Below, piece by piece: positions 42,341 through 53,910 of a DNA stretch of 64,000 nucleotides. How positions within the stretch are numbered: position 1 is the stretch's first letter; each line of letters begins with the position of its first letter. The notes under the pieces are model-generated. The model was not told the DNA's origin. It ran no database searches and saw nothing but the letters and a program-made list of their open reading frames with translations. Made by a program: the position numbers and the translations under genes. This DNA is from Stomoxys calcitrans (lineage: Eukaryota; Arthropoda; Insecta; Diptera; Muscidae): the NCBI RefSeq assembly GCF_963082655.1, contig NC_081553.1, forward strand, positions 59,905,571 to 59,969,570, read 5' to 3'.

Positions 42341-42790
42341 AAGTTTTATACCTACCACCGAGTGGTGGGGTAATTCTGTTTGTTGTGAAATGAAATAACC
42401 GTTTCGTTGAATTCCAAGGAGATATAGCCATGTCCGTCTGTATGTTAGTCGAAATCACGCTACAGAGTTTAAAAGTGAAGATATGGGGGTAACGCAGGAC
42501 CTAGCCATTCACATATCCACGCGGTGTGGGTGGATATGTGAATGTGTGAATACCCCCATAGAAAGGGGGTATGCTAATCTTGTCATTCCCTTTGTAACAC
42601 ATCGAAATATTCGTCTACGACCCCATAAAGTATATATACTCTGGATCGACTCGACATTCGATCGATATCTAGCAATGTCCGTCCCTCTGTCGAAATCACG
42701 ATAGCGGTCGAACGCGCAAATCTAGCCGCTTGAAATTTTGAACAGTTACTTACTATTGATGTCCCGGTCGATACAGAATAACTATGCGGC
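42341..42790 (-). mobile_element. Two DINE right ends in tandem, with a hairpin between them
   Basis: The first right end starts 'acctaccaccgagtggtggg' (42350) with 'agccatgtccgtctgtatg'. The second starts 'cccccatagaaagggggtat' (42552), with AT core 'aagtatatatactctggatc' and GTCC/GTCG remnants. Between them, 42506-42544 is a perfect 15-bp hairpin. No internal units remain in the first copy. Confidence 0.72.
42506..42544. repeat. Perfect 15-bp hairpin
   Basis: CATTCACATATCCAC (42506-42520) pairs exactly with GTGGATATGTGAATG (42530-42544) around a nine-base loop. The right arm and loop are also present as a direct copy at 42187-42212. Confidence 0.85.
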
Positions 42791-42799
42791 TTGAATTTT

Positions 42800-43290
42800 G
42801 AGCTCCGACTAGTGTGGTGTCCATTGTTATCACGGGAAGCTTAGCTGAAAGCTACCGGGCGCGTCCACTGCTTGCGGATGGTGATAAGCTCCGTTTTTAT
42901 GCGGAGTAGCTGCAAATGAGGCCGTGGGCAGTCAGCGATTTTCGAGAGGAGAGTCTCAGTGAGGAGTCAGGTGGCACTGGCTCTTAATATTAGACTGAGT
43001 GCCAATGATACTCGAGATGGCAAGGCGAGTTATAGGCGCCTTCAAATAACCAATGGCCAACATCAGCGTCTGTTCCCAAGTTAGGGGCGGCTGGCGGTGA
43101 GCGTCGGATCTTGGAGCAAGCGGCTCGCCACAACGAGGGATACGTGTGCAATCCCACAAAACCTATGCGGTTGAGGCGCTGGGCCAGTAACCCGTCCCCA
43201 GAAAACTGAGAACTACTATGTCACAAAGGAATAGTAAAAACGGACCCCCCCCCCAACGTTAACGACCCACGCAAACGAAAAAAGTATCAT
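42800..43290 (+). mobile_element. RTE-type LINE, 5' leader
   Basis: Non-coding leader of the element that follows ('gctccgactagtgtggtgtc', 'gttatgcggagtagctgcaa'-like, 'gccaacatcagcgtctgttc', 'cggttgaggcgctgggccag'). A close copy lies at 56910-57400, which shows it is a real part of the element. A C-run at 43246-43256 precedes the coding start. The hairpin-rich TTTTATGCGGAG / CTCCGTTTTTATGC region is notable but not analysed further. Confidence 0.8.
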
Positions 43291-43870
43291 GATTTGAGGA
43301 TCTGCACCTGTAATGTCCGCACTCTTTATAGAGAAGGTGCAGTATACGCGCTTGCGGATGTTGTAGAGAAGTACAAGGCAGATATTACCGCCTTACAGGA
43401 AGTGCAATGGACTGGGAATGGGGTCACTACAACACCAAACGAACTATGCTATAGCCGCCATAACACGAGACATGAATTTGTCTGTGGATTTGTGGCTAGT
43501 CGGAGACTGAAACACCTTGTCTGCAGCTTTACTCCGGTGGATGAGAGACTAGCCACAATCAGCATAAAAGCCAAATTCTTTAACATCAGCCTTATTTGTG
43601 CTCTTGGCCCGACGGAAGACCAGGACGAGCAGACCAAGAATATTTTCTACGAGCGCATAGAGAGAGAATGTGACCGCTGACCCGCCCATGATATTAAAAT
43701 CGTTGTGGGAGATTTTAAGGCGAAAATAGGGAAGGAAGACATTTTTGGTTCAACACTCGGAAAGTTTAGTCACCACGAGATAACGTCCAGTAATGGGTTG
43801 AGGCTGAGAGATTTCGCCGCGCAAAAAACATGGTAGTTAGTAGCACCAGATTTCAACATAAAAATATCCA
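43291..43870 (+). pseudogene. RTE-type LINE, AP endonuclease domain
   Basis: APE-type endonuclease domain that nicks target DNA. The frame starts near 43276 and reads 'RICTCNVRTLYREGAVYALA', with the active-site asparagine in CNVRTL, then 'YKADITALQEVQW' (metal-binding glutamate in LQEVQW), 'RLATISIKAKFFNISLICAL', 'DEQTKNIFYERIERE', a stop at 43678, and then 'DIKIVVGDFKAKIG' (43690-43730), the conserved GDFNAK block with Asn replaced by Lys. A frame change follows. This wording is the same as the RTE/BovB-derived endonuclease seen in proteins named craniofacial development protein 2-like. Confidence 0.85.
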
Positions 43871-45477
43871 CAAAGCCACATGGCTGTCACCCGATCAAAA
43901 CACGAGAAACCAAATTGATCACGTTGTGATAGATGGAAGGCATTCCTCCAGCGTGTTAGATGTACGATCGATCCGAGGAGCGAATATAGATTCGGATCAT
44001 TACCTTGTTGCAGCAAAGGTTCGCACCCGTTTGAACATGGCGAGGAAAGTACGATCTGACACTGACCTAACACTCCACTCGACTGACCTAACTGCATGAT
44101 AAAAGCACTCCTTGTTCCGATGATATAATGGCACAGTGGCAAACTATTGCCAACTTCATGGAAAATGCCGCGAAATCTGTACTTGGGTACCGGAAGCCTC
44201 CTCCAAGAAATCCATGGTACGACCAAGAGTGTGGAGATGCTACTGAAGCCAAGAATGCGGCATATAGAGCAACCCTGCTGCAATCAGCAGCAACGTGCCA
44301 GATGAAGGAGAGGTATCGGGAGAAGAGGAGAGAGGAAAACCGTCTATTCCCCAGAAAGAAAAAGGAAATGGAAAGATAGAGGAGTGTAAGCGAATTGAGA
44401 TGCACAGGAGTCAGAATGAAGTCCGGAAATTCTACCAAAGAATTGCACATCAAACCGATGGCTTTGGTGCAGGCACATCCTCCTGCAGGGACAAAGAAAG
44501 AAATCTGGTAACTAACACAGATAACATGCTAAGGATATGGAAGGAACATTTTACCCAACTGCTAGTGTCCGATGTTGGCGGCGAAGAGGATACCGCAGAA
44601 CCAATCCCTGATAATGGTATAGAATGTTTACCTCCTTGTCAGAATGAGGTCCAAGTAGCAGTCACCCAACTAAAGAAGAACAAGGCAGCAGGAGCCGATG
44701 GGTTACCCCATGAACTATTTAAGACCGGAGGCGACACGCTGATAATGGAAAGACGTGAGTGTGAGCTAATTGAGATGTACAGGAGTCAGAATGAAGTCCG
44801 GAAATTCTACCAAAGAATTAAACATCAAACCGATGGCTTTGGTGCAGGCACATCCTCCTACAGAGGCAAAGAATGAAATCTGATAACTGACACAGATAGC
44901 ATGCTGAGTATATAGAAAGAACATTTTACCCAACTGCAAGTGTCCGACGTTGACAGCGAAGAGGATATCGCAGAACCAATCAATGATGATGGTATAGAAT
45001 ATTTACCTCCTAGTCAGAATGAGGTCCAAGTAGCAGTGACCCGACTAAAGAACAACAAGGCAGCAGGAGCCGACGGGTTACCTGCTGAACTATTTCAGAC
45101 CAGAGACGACACGCTGATAAGGCGTATGCATCAGCTTATCTGCGCAATCTGGTTAGAAGAATGCATACCCGATGCTTGGAACCTCAGCAGAATACTATGT
45201 CCCGTACACAAAAAAGGAGACAAGACGGAATGTGTCAACTACAAAGGAATAAGTCTCCTCCCCATCGCATACAAGATACTCTCGAGCGTACTGGGTGAAA
45301 GATTAAAACCTAAAGTCAATGAGATAAATGGGCCCTATCAATGCGGCCTTTGGACCTGGTAAATCCAACTTAGACCAGATATTCACACTGCGCCAAATTC
45401 TGGAAAAGACCCGAGAAGGACAAATCCAACAACACCTACCATTTCTTTGTTGACTACAAAGCCGCCTTCGATACTCC
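43871..45477 (+). pseudogene. RTE-type LINE, endonuclease end, linker and RT start, with 375-bp duplication
   Basis: Starts 'TWLSPDQNTRNQIDHVVIDG', then 'GANIDSDHYLVAAKVRTRL' (the SDHYLV histidine block). Next is the linker 'ECGDATEAKNAAYRATL', followed by 'VAVTQLKKNKAAGADGLPHE' and again, after a 375-base direct duplication (units 44375-44749 and 44750-45124), 'VAVTRLKNNKAAGADGLPAE'. Then come 'AIWLEECIPDAWNLSRIL', 'CPVHKKGDKTECVNYKGISL', 'AYKILSSVLGERLKPKV' and, after frameshifts, 'VDYKAAFDT' (first RT aspartate). It ends abruptly at 45477 against the Jockey-type element. The YADD block is not present. Confidence 0.85.
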
Positions 45478-46365
45478 TATATATTCAAAGGTATTTAATC
45501 TGCCGAAACGTAATTGAGCCAGAACTACTCTGGTTTGCCGGGTAAGGTCAATTTCTTCAGCGGCAATGGGAGGCGGTTGTTCTCCAAGGATTACATTCAC
45601 CCTGTAGCCATTTACCGCATCTGCTTCCGTGTCTGCATGAATGTTGTCTAGACCTGTTTGATCTAGACGTCCTCTCTTGTAGCGCTGAACCTCACGCTCT
45701 AGATCATGTAGATCTACCTTAAGGCTTATGGGCGGTGAATATCTATCCTCAAGATGTTGATTTGCCTGGTCTCTGCAATAACAGCCCAAAAGGTATGGCT
45801 TAGACAGCATGTAGTTATGTCTTTGCACTGGTAGGATCTTTGTCTCTTGATGGAGGTGGTCCACATGAGAACTGAGGAGAGAGCCCGTCGCAGTTCGAAA
45901 AGCGGCATTCTGAGAAATCTGAATATTATTACACTGCGTGTCAAAAAGCTGACAAGACCACACTGGCGCTGCATATCTTACCACAGACCGGCCAATTGCT
46001 TTGTGCGTGGTCAACAAAGTTTCTTTGGCTGAACCCCAAGTGCTGCCAGCAAGTGACTTGAGGACCTTGTTCCTACTTTTGACTTTATCGCAAATTGCTG
46101 TGGTATGTGTAAGAGCTGTCAAATGTGAAGCCAAGTATTTTGGGACACTTGATGGTCGGAAGCATTTTTCCATCGACCATCACAGTCAGCTCAGTATTCA
46201 TCTGACGCGTATTTTTAGTGAGCAATGTGGCTGAAGATTTGGTGGCGTATATTTCCAGATTTCTTGCAGCGAAATATGAGGCAAGTTCGTTGAGGTAGAC
46301 GTTCAACCTATCGCAGATGTCAACAATGGGTGGGGAGACTGATTCCATGATCGTACAATCATCCG
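45478..46365 (-). pseudogene. Jockey-type LINE, RT catalytic box to C-terminus (3' half)
   Basis: In minus-strand order: 'DDCTIMESVSPPIVDICDRL' (second half of the RT catalytic ADD box, at about 46365), 'AARNLEIYATKSSATLLT', 'TELTVMVDGKMLPTIKCPKI', a frame change, 'AICDKVKSRNKVLKSLAGST', 'AAPVWSCQLFDTQCNNIQ', 'SSHVDHLHQETKILPVQRHN', 'LHDLEREVQRYKRGRLDQTG', 'ADAVNGYRVNVILGEQPPP', 'TRQTRVVLAQLRFGR'. The cysteine-rich end seen at 26900-27000 is missing. It is the complementary half of the element at 46366-47565, in opposite orientation. Confidence 0.85.
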
Positions 46366-47565
46366 GACGTTTATCAATCAGAAGAGGGCCGAGTATACCA
46401 ATCGCCGCTTCTGTGAACTGCCACCTCCCCTTGGATGTGCCAGTTACCGAGAGGAAATTCCGAGACATCATTAACGCAGCAGCCGCTTGCTTTATTCAAG
46501 CCGGTCGAATACCCCAAGTGCGGGGTATCCACTCCCCCTTGGATGACCCAGTTACCGAGAAGAAATTCCGAGACATCTTTAACGGAGCAGCCGCTCGCAC
46601 TATACCAACCGGTCGAATACCCCAAGTGCGGCCCAATTTCCCGGTGTAGGCAGTGGCACTCGCGGACAAGCGTGATGGGATTCGTTGTATGTAAACCCAG
46701 AATCAGCGAGCGGAATCTGGAAATAAACAGACTTGTCAACGAACATAGGCGGAATATGTGGCTGGAACACATGGAGCAATGTAACTTAGGCACCGGTTTA
46801 CGAGAGCAGTGGTCTACAGTTAAGTCACTATCGAACCCCGGTAGACGGGATCACAGGACTTTAGTCACTTTTGGCGAAGTAACCGTGACTGATCCGAAGA
46901 GATGCGCCAAGTTGTTCAACCGTCAAATTATTGTGCATCCAGAGAGTGAGAGTTCAAGGAGGAGAGCCATTCGTCGTATCCCTGGTCTCCGAGCCGAAGT
47001 TACGAATTTCATCCGTGACGCCAAATCATCCAAGGCGTTGGGCGCCAACGGAATCTCTGCATTGATGTTGAAGAATCTGGATTTACCTGGAGTTAAGTAC
47101 CTTACTACTGTCCTCAACCTTTCTTATAGTTCCCGATGTGTGGAAAATGGGCAGAATGATCTCGCTACTGAAGCCTGGAAAGGGCCCGAGTTTGGTGGAG
47201 TCGTACAGACCGATCTCCCTTCATTCACCAGTAGCAAACATGCTTGAGGCATTACCCCTCCCCATCCTCGTAGTAGAATTTCTATTCGCCGAGCATCAAT
47301 ATGGATTTCGAAGACTGCATAGCACAACAACTGCTTTGCATGCCATCAGCGCATACATTTACCGTGGCTTCAATCAGCCCAGGCCATATGATAGGACGGT
47401 TCTCGTGACACTGGACCTAACGAAGGCATTCGACACCAAACTTTTTGAAGACATCGCCAACACTTCCCTCCAGACAGGCCTGAAACGCTGGGTCGTGAAT
47501 TATCTGTGTGGTCGCCAGTCATTTGGGGAATTTAGGGATAAGAAGTCGAAGCACCATAGAATTGG
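46366..47565 (+). pseudogene. Jockey-type LINE, linker and RT fingers/palm (5' half), inverted relative to its 3' half
   Basis: The plus strand reads 'STRRGPSIPIAASVNCHL', then the segment 'VTERKFRDIINAAAACFI' / 'AGRIPQVR' twice, because of a 108-base direct duplication (46441 and 46549). Then 'ISERNLEINRLVNEHRRNMW', 'HRTLVTFGEVTVTDPKRCAK', 'AKSSKALGANGISALMLKNL' (conserved AxGPDGIS-type block), 'VWKMGRMISLLKPGKGPSLV', 'SYRPISLHSPVANMLEALPL', 'AEHQYGFRRLHSTTTALHAI' and 'TVLVTLDLTKAFDTKLFED' (first RT aspartate). It ends at 'GRQSFGEFRDKKSKH'. Several frameshifts. The next domain is found in the minus-strand fragment at 45478-46365. Confidence 0.85.
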
Positions 47566-47778
47566 CTGACATTTTACACATGTCTCAAACATATAATTTA
47601 ATTGTGGTCCAAACCGGACCATTTTTTGATATCGCTCTAGTAGCAGAGCAAATCTTTTCTTATATCCCTGTTTTGCCTAAGAAGAGATGCCGGGAAAAGA
47701 ACTTGACAAATGCGATCCATGGTGGACGGTATACAAGATTCGGCCCGGCCGAACTTAGCACGCTTTTACTTGTTTAGA
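47566..47778 (-). mobile_element. DINE-type element, family A, left end fragment
   Basis: Complement of a left end: 'gacattttacacatgtctca', 'tttgatatcgctctagtagc', 'atccatggtggacggtatac', 'cggcccggccgaacttagca'. The rest of the element is absent. The junction at 47566 follows the Jockey fragment directly. Confidence 0.82.
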
Positions 47779-48885
47779 TACAACTTTATTATAACCCTGT
47801 TCCCTACTGGTTTGTCCAAGCCTGCGGCGCTTTCTATTCAGATCACCATCTTGAGAAAAATACCTCCATGTTAGCCTCCTGCCTTTTGTGTACAATCTAA
47901 ACCCCATAAAGTCTAACATCTGCATCTTAGCTGCCGTAAACGAGCCAAGCAAACGAAAAGAAATAGAAATTACGCTTAAGATATAGCCTGGAATAGAATT
48001 TGTGTACGTTTGCATGCGATTGATGGCATGCGTGCCAATTAAAATTGATTGAAAAATTCCAGAGATATTTTAATATGCATCAATTCATGTGCCTTGGCTT
48101 GCCGGCGTTCAACAATGCCACCAGTTTAACAACGGTGTAGGAGGCTTCGTAAGGCACAGGCAAGGCACAGAGCGAGCACATGTTTGAATGTGTGCAGCAG
48201 CAGCAGCAGCAGCACACATTCATAGCGCCCGGACTTTTATCGAAGATGTTTAACAGCTGCTGAATATTTCGTATAATGGTTGGTGTTGGTGGAAAAGGTG
48301 AATATTTTCATATCCTTGAAAAGGGATTTCTTTGTTTTTCCAAAATATTTTCCGAAAAAATGCTTCTGCTGCTTGGCATGCTCGTTCATCATACCAGCAC
48401 ATGCCATTATTATTATACACCCATTCATTCATTGATTCATTCATTCATTCCTACTTACCATGAGCTTGTGTGTGCGTGTGGGTTTGCTTGTTCCATGGTG
48501 CCTGCTAAGGACATTGATATGCATATCGACATGGCAAAGGACATTCTTTTGCTTAGCTCCACGTTTTGCTTGATTGCCATTTACACTTTTTCCTATTCCA
48601 AATATTCAATGAACATAAAATTTATTAGCCTTCATGGGGTAATTGTTGCTGTATTCTGAAATGAAAAGATTAATTTGAAGAAAGCTGTAGATATTTTCCT
48701 AGAGATAAATTTTGAAAATGTTCATTTGATGCTGTTGGTATTTTAATGAGAAGATTTAAAGGCAGATTGTATGGGAAGGCATGTGCCCTTGAAACATATA
48801 AAAAAATTTCGGGAATTTGGTATTATATTTAGTGCAAAGCTACCTTGTGGTCTATTACAAGTATTACAGATTAAGCCGAACCCGC
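47779..48885. other. Non-repetitive island with CAG run, no gene seen
   Basis: About 1.1 kb of unique sequence with (CAG)6 at 48196-48213, 'attcattcattcattcctac' near 48430, and 'tgtgtgcgtgtgggtttg' near 48467. The 127-codon frame at 48276-48659 starts with a glycine-rich stretch and hydrophobic segments but shows no domain. Minus-strand frames overlap it. Not called. Confidence 0.45.
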
Positions 48886-49985
48886 AAGGGATTTACCTCC
48901 CTCAAAATTCAGAATTTTTGTGGACAGTATGGCGGCGCTCAAGGCCTGGGGGTCGAGGTGTGTGGCGTATTGTTTGGAGTCCCTGAATAGGCTCCGTGTC
49001 CATGATGTGACGCTGACATGGGTTGATGGACATGAGGGGATTCCAGGGAATGAGAGGGCGGACGAGTGCGCCAGGAGGGGTTCGTCTGCGACGAGCGGAC
49101 CAGCCACCGGTTTTGCCTATGTGCCATTAATGGAGCTAGTGAACACAGTAGAGAGGATGGCCAGGTCGGTGGCGAGTTGGGACTCGGTGGATGGTTGACG
49201 GACTGCAAAGCCGCTCTGGCCTGTAATTGACCGAAGGTGGACGAGGCAGTTGCTGGCATTCGATAAGGGGTCCCTGAGTACCTTAACAGCGGTCATAGCC
49301 GGGCACTGTATCATAGGCCGCATGGCGGCGCGTATGGGACAACCACACAATGACTTCTGTAGGAATTGCCTCGATGAGGATGAGGAGGAGACTATTGAAC
49401 ACTTGCTGTGTTCATGTCGGGGTCTGCAGGGAGATTGCTCTCCTTTCTGGGAAGCCGTTTCTTCTGTGCGAGCGGACCAGCCACCGGTCTTGCCCACGTG
49501 TCATTTATGGAGCTAGTGAACACAGTAGAGGGGATGGCCAGGGCGGCGTCAGTGGCGAACTGGGACTCGATGGTTGCTGGACTGCAAAGCCGCTTTGGCC
49601 TGTAATTGACCGAAGGTGGACTAGGCAGTTGCTGACATTCGATAAGGAGTCCCAGAGTACCTTAACAGAGGTCATAGCCGGGCACTGTATCATAGGCCAC
49701 ATGGCGGCGCGTCATTGAGTGGACTACCACGCAATGACTTCGGGAGGAATTGCCTCGATGAGGATGAGGAGGAGACTATTGAGCACTTGCTGTGTTCATG
49801 TCGGGGCCTGCAGGGAGATATGCTCTCCTATCTGGGAAGCCGTTTCTTCTGTGATCTGGGTAAACTTGCGAACGTACCTCTGGTAGGTCTCCTGAGATTT
49901 GTTGAATGAACAGGATGATTCCAACGTAGGTATATCCGTGCTAGCGTGGGGATTGCCGTTTTTCACCCCCGCTCGGGTTCTCCAA
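48886..49985 (+). pseudogene. RNase H-type LINE, RNase H and C-terminal domain, with ~377-bp duplication
   Basis: The plus strand reads 'DSMAALKAWGSRCVAYCLES' and 'VTLTWVDGHEGIPGNERADE', the RNase H core with its DS(Q)AA aspartate and the GHxGxxGNExAD block (48920-49080). Then 'LTAVIAGHCIIGRMAARMGQ', 'HNDFCRNCLDEDEEETIEHL' (cysteine-histidine motif) and 'LCSCRGLQ'. A direct duplication repeats the stretch from 'gagcggaccagccaccgg' (49093 and again 49470). The second copy ends 'FLGSRFFCDLGKLANVPLVG'. Same family as 21286-21815. RT not present. Confidence 0.82.
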
Positions 49986-51800
49986 TCCTCCTTTTTTTTA
50001 TAACTTTTCGCCATAGGATGGGGGTATGCTAATATCGTCATTCTGTTTGTAACTACTCGAAATATTCGTCTGAGACCACATAAAGTTTTAATTTTTTTGA
50101 TCGTCGTGACATTTTATTTCGATCTAGCCATGTCCGTCCGTCCGTCTGACTGTCTGTCGAAAGCAAGCTAATTTTCGAAGGAGTAAAGCTAGCTGCTTGA
50201 GAATTTTCACAAATACTTCTTATTAGTGTAGGTCGGTTGGGATTGTAAATGGGCCAAATCGGTCCATGTTTTGATATAGCTGCCATATAAACCGATCTTG
50301 GGTCTTGACTTCTTGAACCTCAAATCGGTCAATAACCTGATATAGCGGCCATATAAACCGATCTTAAGTCTTGACTTCTTCAGCCTCTAGAGGGCCCAAT
50401 TCGTATCCGATTGGAATGAAATTTTGCACGACGTGTTTTGCTATGATTTCTAACAATTGTGCTAAATTAGGTTCAACTCGGTGCGTGTTTTAATATAGCT
50501 GCCATATAAACCGATGTTGGGTCTTGACTTCTTGAGCCTCTAGAGGGCGCAATTCTTAACCGATTTCAATGAATTTTTGCACGACGTGTTTTGCTATGAT
50601 ACTCAAGAACTGTGCCAAGCATGGTTCAAATCCGTTCATAACCTGATATAGCGGCCATATAAACCGATCTTGGGTATTGACTTCTTCAGCCTCTAGAGGG
50701 CGCAATTCGTATCCGATTGGAATGAAATTTTGCACGACGTGTTTTGCTATGATTTCCAACAACTGTGCCAAATAAGTTTCAAATCGGAGCATGTTTTGAT
50801 ATAGCTGCCATATAAACCGATGTTGGGTCTTGACTTTTTGAGCCTCTAGAGGGCGCAATTCGTATCCGATTGGAATGAAATTTTGCACGACGTGTTTTGC
50901 TATGATTTCCAACAACTGTGCCAAATTAGGTTCAAATCGGATCATGTTTTGATATAGCTGCCATATAAACCGATGTTGGGTCTTGATTTCTTGAGCCTCT
51001 AGAGGGCGCAATTCTTAACCGATTTGAATGAATTTTTGCACGACGTGTTTTGCTATGATATTCAACAACTGTGCCAAGTATGGTTCATAACCTGATATAG
51101 CTGTCATATAAACCGATCTTGGGTCTTGACTTCTTGAGCCTCTAGAGGGCGCAATTCTTAACCGATTTAAATAAATTTTTGCACGACGTGTTTTGTTATG
51201 ATAGTCAACAATTGTGCCAAGTATAGTTCAAATCGGTTCATAACCTGATACAGCTGTCATATAAACCGATCTTGGGTCTTGACTTCTTGAGCCTCTAGAG
51301 GGCGCAATTCTTAAGCGATTTGAATGAATTTTTGCACGTAGTGTTTTGGTAGCACTTCCAATAACTGCGCTTAGTATGGTTCAAATCGGTTCATAACCTG
51401 ATATAGCTGTCATATAAACAGATCTGGGGACTTGACTTCTTGAGCTTCTAGAGAGCGCAATTCCCATCCGATTTGGCTGAAATTTTGCATGACGTATTTT
51501 GTTATGACTTCCAATAACTGTGCCAAGTGTGGCGCAAATCGGTGCATAACCTGATATAGCTGCCATATGAACCGATCTGGGATCTTCATTTTTTTAACCT
51601 CTAGAGGGCGCTTTTCTCATCCGATTTGGCAGAACTTTTGTACAACTGCTTCTCTCATGACCTTCAACATACGTGTTTAATATGGTCTGAATAGATCAGT
51701 AGCTTAATACAGCTCCCATATAAGGTTATCTCCCGATTTTGCTTTTTAAGCCCCTACAAGGCGCAATTCTTATCGGAATGAACTGAAATATTACACGATG
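49986..51800 (-). mobile_element. DINE-type element, family A, long array
   Basis: Minus orientation: right end 'cgccataggatgggggtatg', AT block, GTCY tract (50133-50158), transition, then about ten 153-bp units from 50290 to 51690 ('gatatagctgccatataaac', 'cttgagcctctagagggcgc', 'tgcacgacgtgttttgctat'). Some neighbouring units are more alike than distant ones, a sign of local unit duplication. The left terminus is missing and the array ends against a MITE remnant. The 151-codon frame at 50556-51011 is a repeat frame. Confidence 0.88.
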
Positions 51801-51809
51801 ACTTACAAT

Positions 51810-51893
51810 GACAATTACAGAGTCACAAGCTGCGAGAAAATTTGTCAACGCCGACTATATGAAAAATCCGCAATTACTTTTTGGGCAACCCAA
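51810..51893 (+). mobile_element. Mariner-type MITE, right-end remnant
   Basis: Only the last ~84 bases ('caattacagagtcacaagct', 'gtcaacgccgactatatgaa', 'tttttgggcaacccaa') followed by TA. The left part is lost. Confidence 0.85.
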
Positions 51894-53050
51894 TACAATG
51901 TTCAGCATTCATTTATGGTCCGAATAGGACTATATCTTGTTTAGTATAGAATTTTCTACATACATTTTTAAAGTGAGGTTTTATTTAAACTAAGTTTTGT
52001 AAGAAATTCTTGATTTTTCCACAATGTTTATTCTAAGAATTTTCTATATTGGCATTTACTCTTAATTTTCATGTTTGTAAGGTCTTCTCTATCTCATCCA
52101 GCATTTTTTCTACTTTCCTTACACCACTGGCGCTCAAAGGTCAACTCATCTTCTCACACTTGTTTCGAATGAGGAGATTTTTATCAAATTAATGTGGGGG
52201 GATACTTTTAATGTCTGTTTTGTTTGCTCTTTACAATTTTCCTCCAAAACAAAATACTTTCGAAATATATTTACGTTTGTCTATCGAATGTAGAATCTAA
52301 TGATAAGCAAAATATGTGTCACCATACGCAATAAATTATTTTAAATGAGCGTTAAGGGATTCTTTTGCTTAAGAACACATGAACACACATATCTAACGCG
52401 ATATATCTCTCAGATATCTTCAATAGTCACATGAAAGTATCCACTTCCAAGTGGTATACGTTTTCTTTCCAACATTAAGGCAATCCCATTCAAATCAGTA
52501 CGGCAGCAATCAGCACGGCAGCAATCAGTACGGCAGCAATCAGCAGGGCAGCAAGTGACTAATGTAAGTGGTAAGAGTTTGTATCAGGGGGGAGGGGGTG
52601 GAATGCGTTTATCTCATGTGGACTTGGTTAGACAAACCAAAAATGGGTATCAAACATACATAAAACAATTGACATTTATTGCGTTCTTTTTAACTTTCTT
52701 CCAGCCGAGGTCGGTGGTTAGTCACCGGGACCAGCTGGCGTTTGGTGGAGAAGTACACTACAAGTACCCTGTTCTTGTATTCTGTAGCGTAGTATTCTAT
52801 GTTTTTGAGGGGGTTTGAAAGATTTGTACGTTTTTGAGGTTTGATGTTTTAGTGGCGAATGCTGTTCTGATTTTTCATAGAGGGTTGCCATAACAAAAAA
52901 TCATAAAAATTGGAAATTTTGTCAAAAATTTGTTTTCAAAAAAAAAAAAAATTCTCAAAAATAGAATTTAGTAGAAAATTTTGTTTAAGTTTGAACATCG
53001 TTAAACATTTTCGTCAGAGTTTTATTTTTAGAAAAAGAAGCGCCAGAACA
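51894..53050. other. Non-repetitive island, no gene seen
   Basis: AT-rich unique sequence of about 1.15 kb. It contains a four-fold 15-base repeat (52497-52556) and a G-run (52588-52600). No supported gene. Confidence 0.5.
52497..52556. repeat. 15-bp tandem repeat, four units
   Basis: Unit AGTACGGCAGCAATC repeated four times with C/T and A/G changes (agcacggcagcaatc, agcagggcagcaagt). Confidence 0.88.
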
Positions 53051-53054
53051 GAAG

Positions 53055-53910
53055 AAAAACAAGTAAAAGCGTGCAAAGTTCGGCCGGGCCGAATCTTATA
53101 TACCCTCCACCATGGATCGCATTTGTCGAGCTCTTTCCATGGTAACTCTTTTTAGGCAAACAAAGGAAAAAAACAAAAGAATTGCTATGTTATTGGAACA
53201 ATATCAAGTTATGTTTCATTTCGGACCATAATTGAATTGAATATTGGAGACCATAGTAGAAGTCATTGTGTAAAATTTAAGCCAATTCTAGTAAAAATTG
53301 CTCACTTTAGGGGCTGAAGAAGAAAAATAGGGAGATCGGTTTATAGGGGAGCTGTATTAGGCTATAAACCGATTCATACTATATTCTACACGTATGTTAA
53401 CGGTCATGAGAGAAGCTGTTGTACAAAATTTCCACCAAATCGTATAATATTTGCGGCTTTTGGAGGCTCAAGAAGTCAGGATCCCATATTGGTTTATATG
53501 GAAGCTATATCAGGTTATGGACCGATTTGAACTAATCTTAGCATAGTTGTTGAAGGTCATAACAAAACACCTAATGCAAAATTTCAGCCAAATCGGATAG
53601 GAATTGCTCCCTGTAGAGGCTCAAGAACTCAAGACCCCAGATCGATTTATATGGCAGCTATATCAGGTTATGGACCAATTTGAACCATACTCAGCACAAT
53701 TATTATAAGTCATAACAAACCACCTCATGCAAAATTTTAACCGAATCAGATAAGAATTGTGCCCTCTAGCGGCTCAAGTATCAAGATCCCAGATCGGTTT
53801 ATATGGCAGCTATATCAAAACGTGGTCCGATATAGCCCATTTACAATCCCAACCGACCTACCCTAATAAGAACTAGCAGTGCAAAATTTCAAGCGGCTAG
53901 CTTTACTCCA
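53055..53910 (+). mobile_element. DINE-type element, family A, left end and units
   Basis: 'aaacaagtaaaagcgtgcaa' then the AGTTCGGCCGGGCCGAAT palindrome, 'taccctccaccatggatcgc', five units, and the transition 'gtccgatatagcccatttac' with 'aatttcaagcggctagcttt'. It is cut at about 53910 before the GTCY tract. Confidence 0.85.

Noticed and set aside
48276..48659. 127-codon frame with hydrophobic stretches
   Set aside because: Overlapped by antisense frames, no homology recognised, and covers simple 'attcattc' and 'tattattat' sequence.
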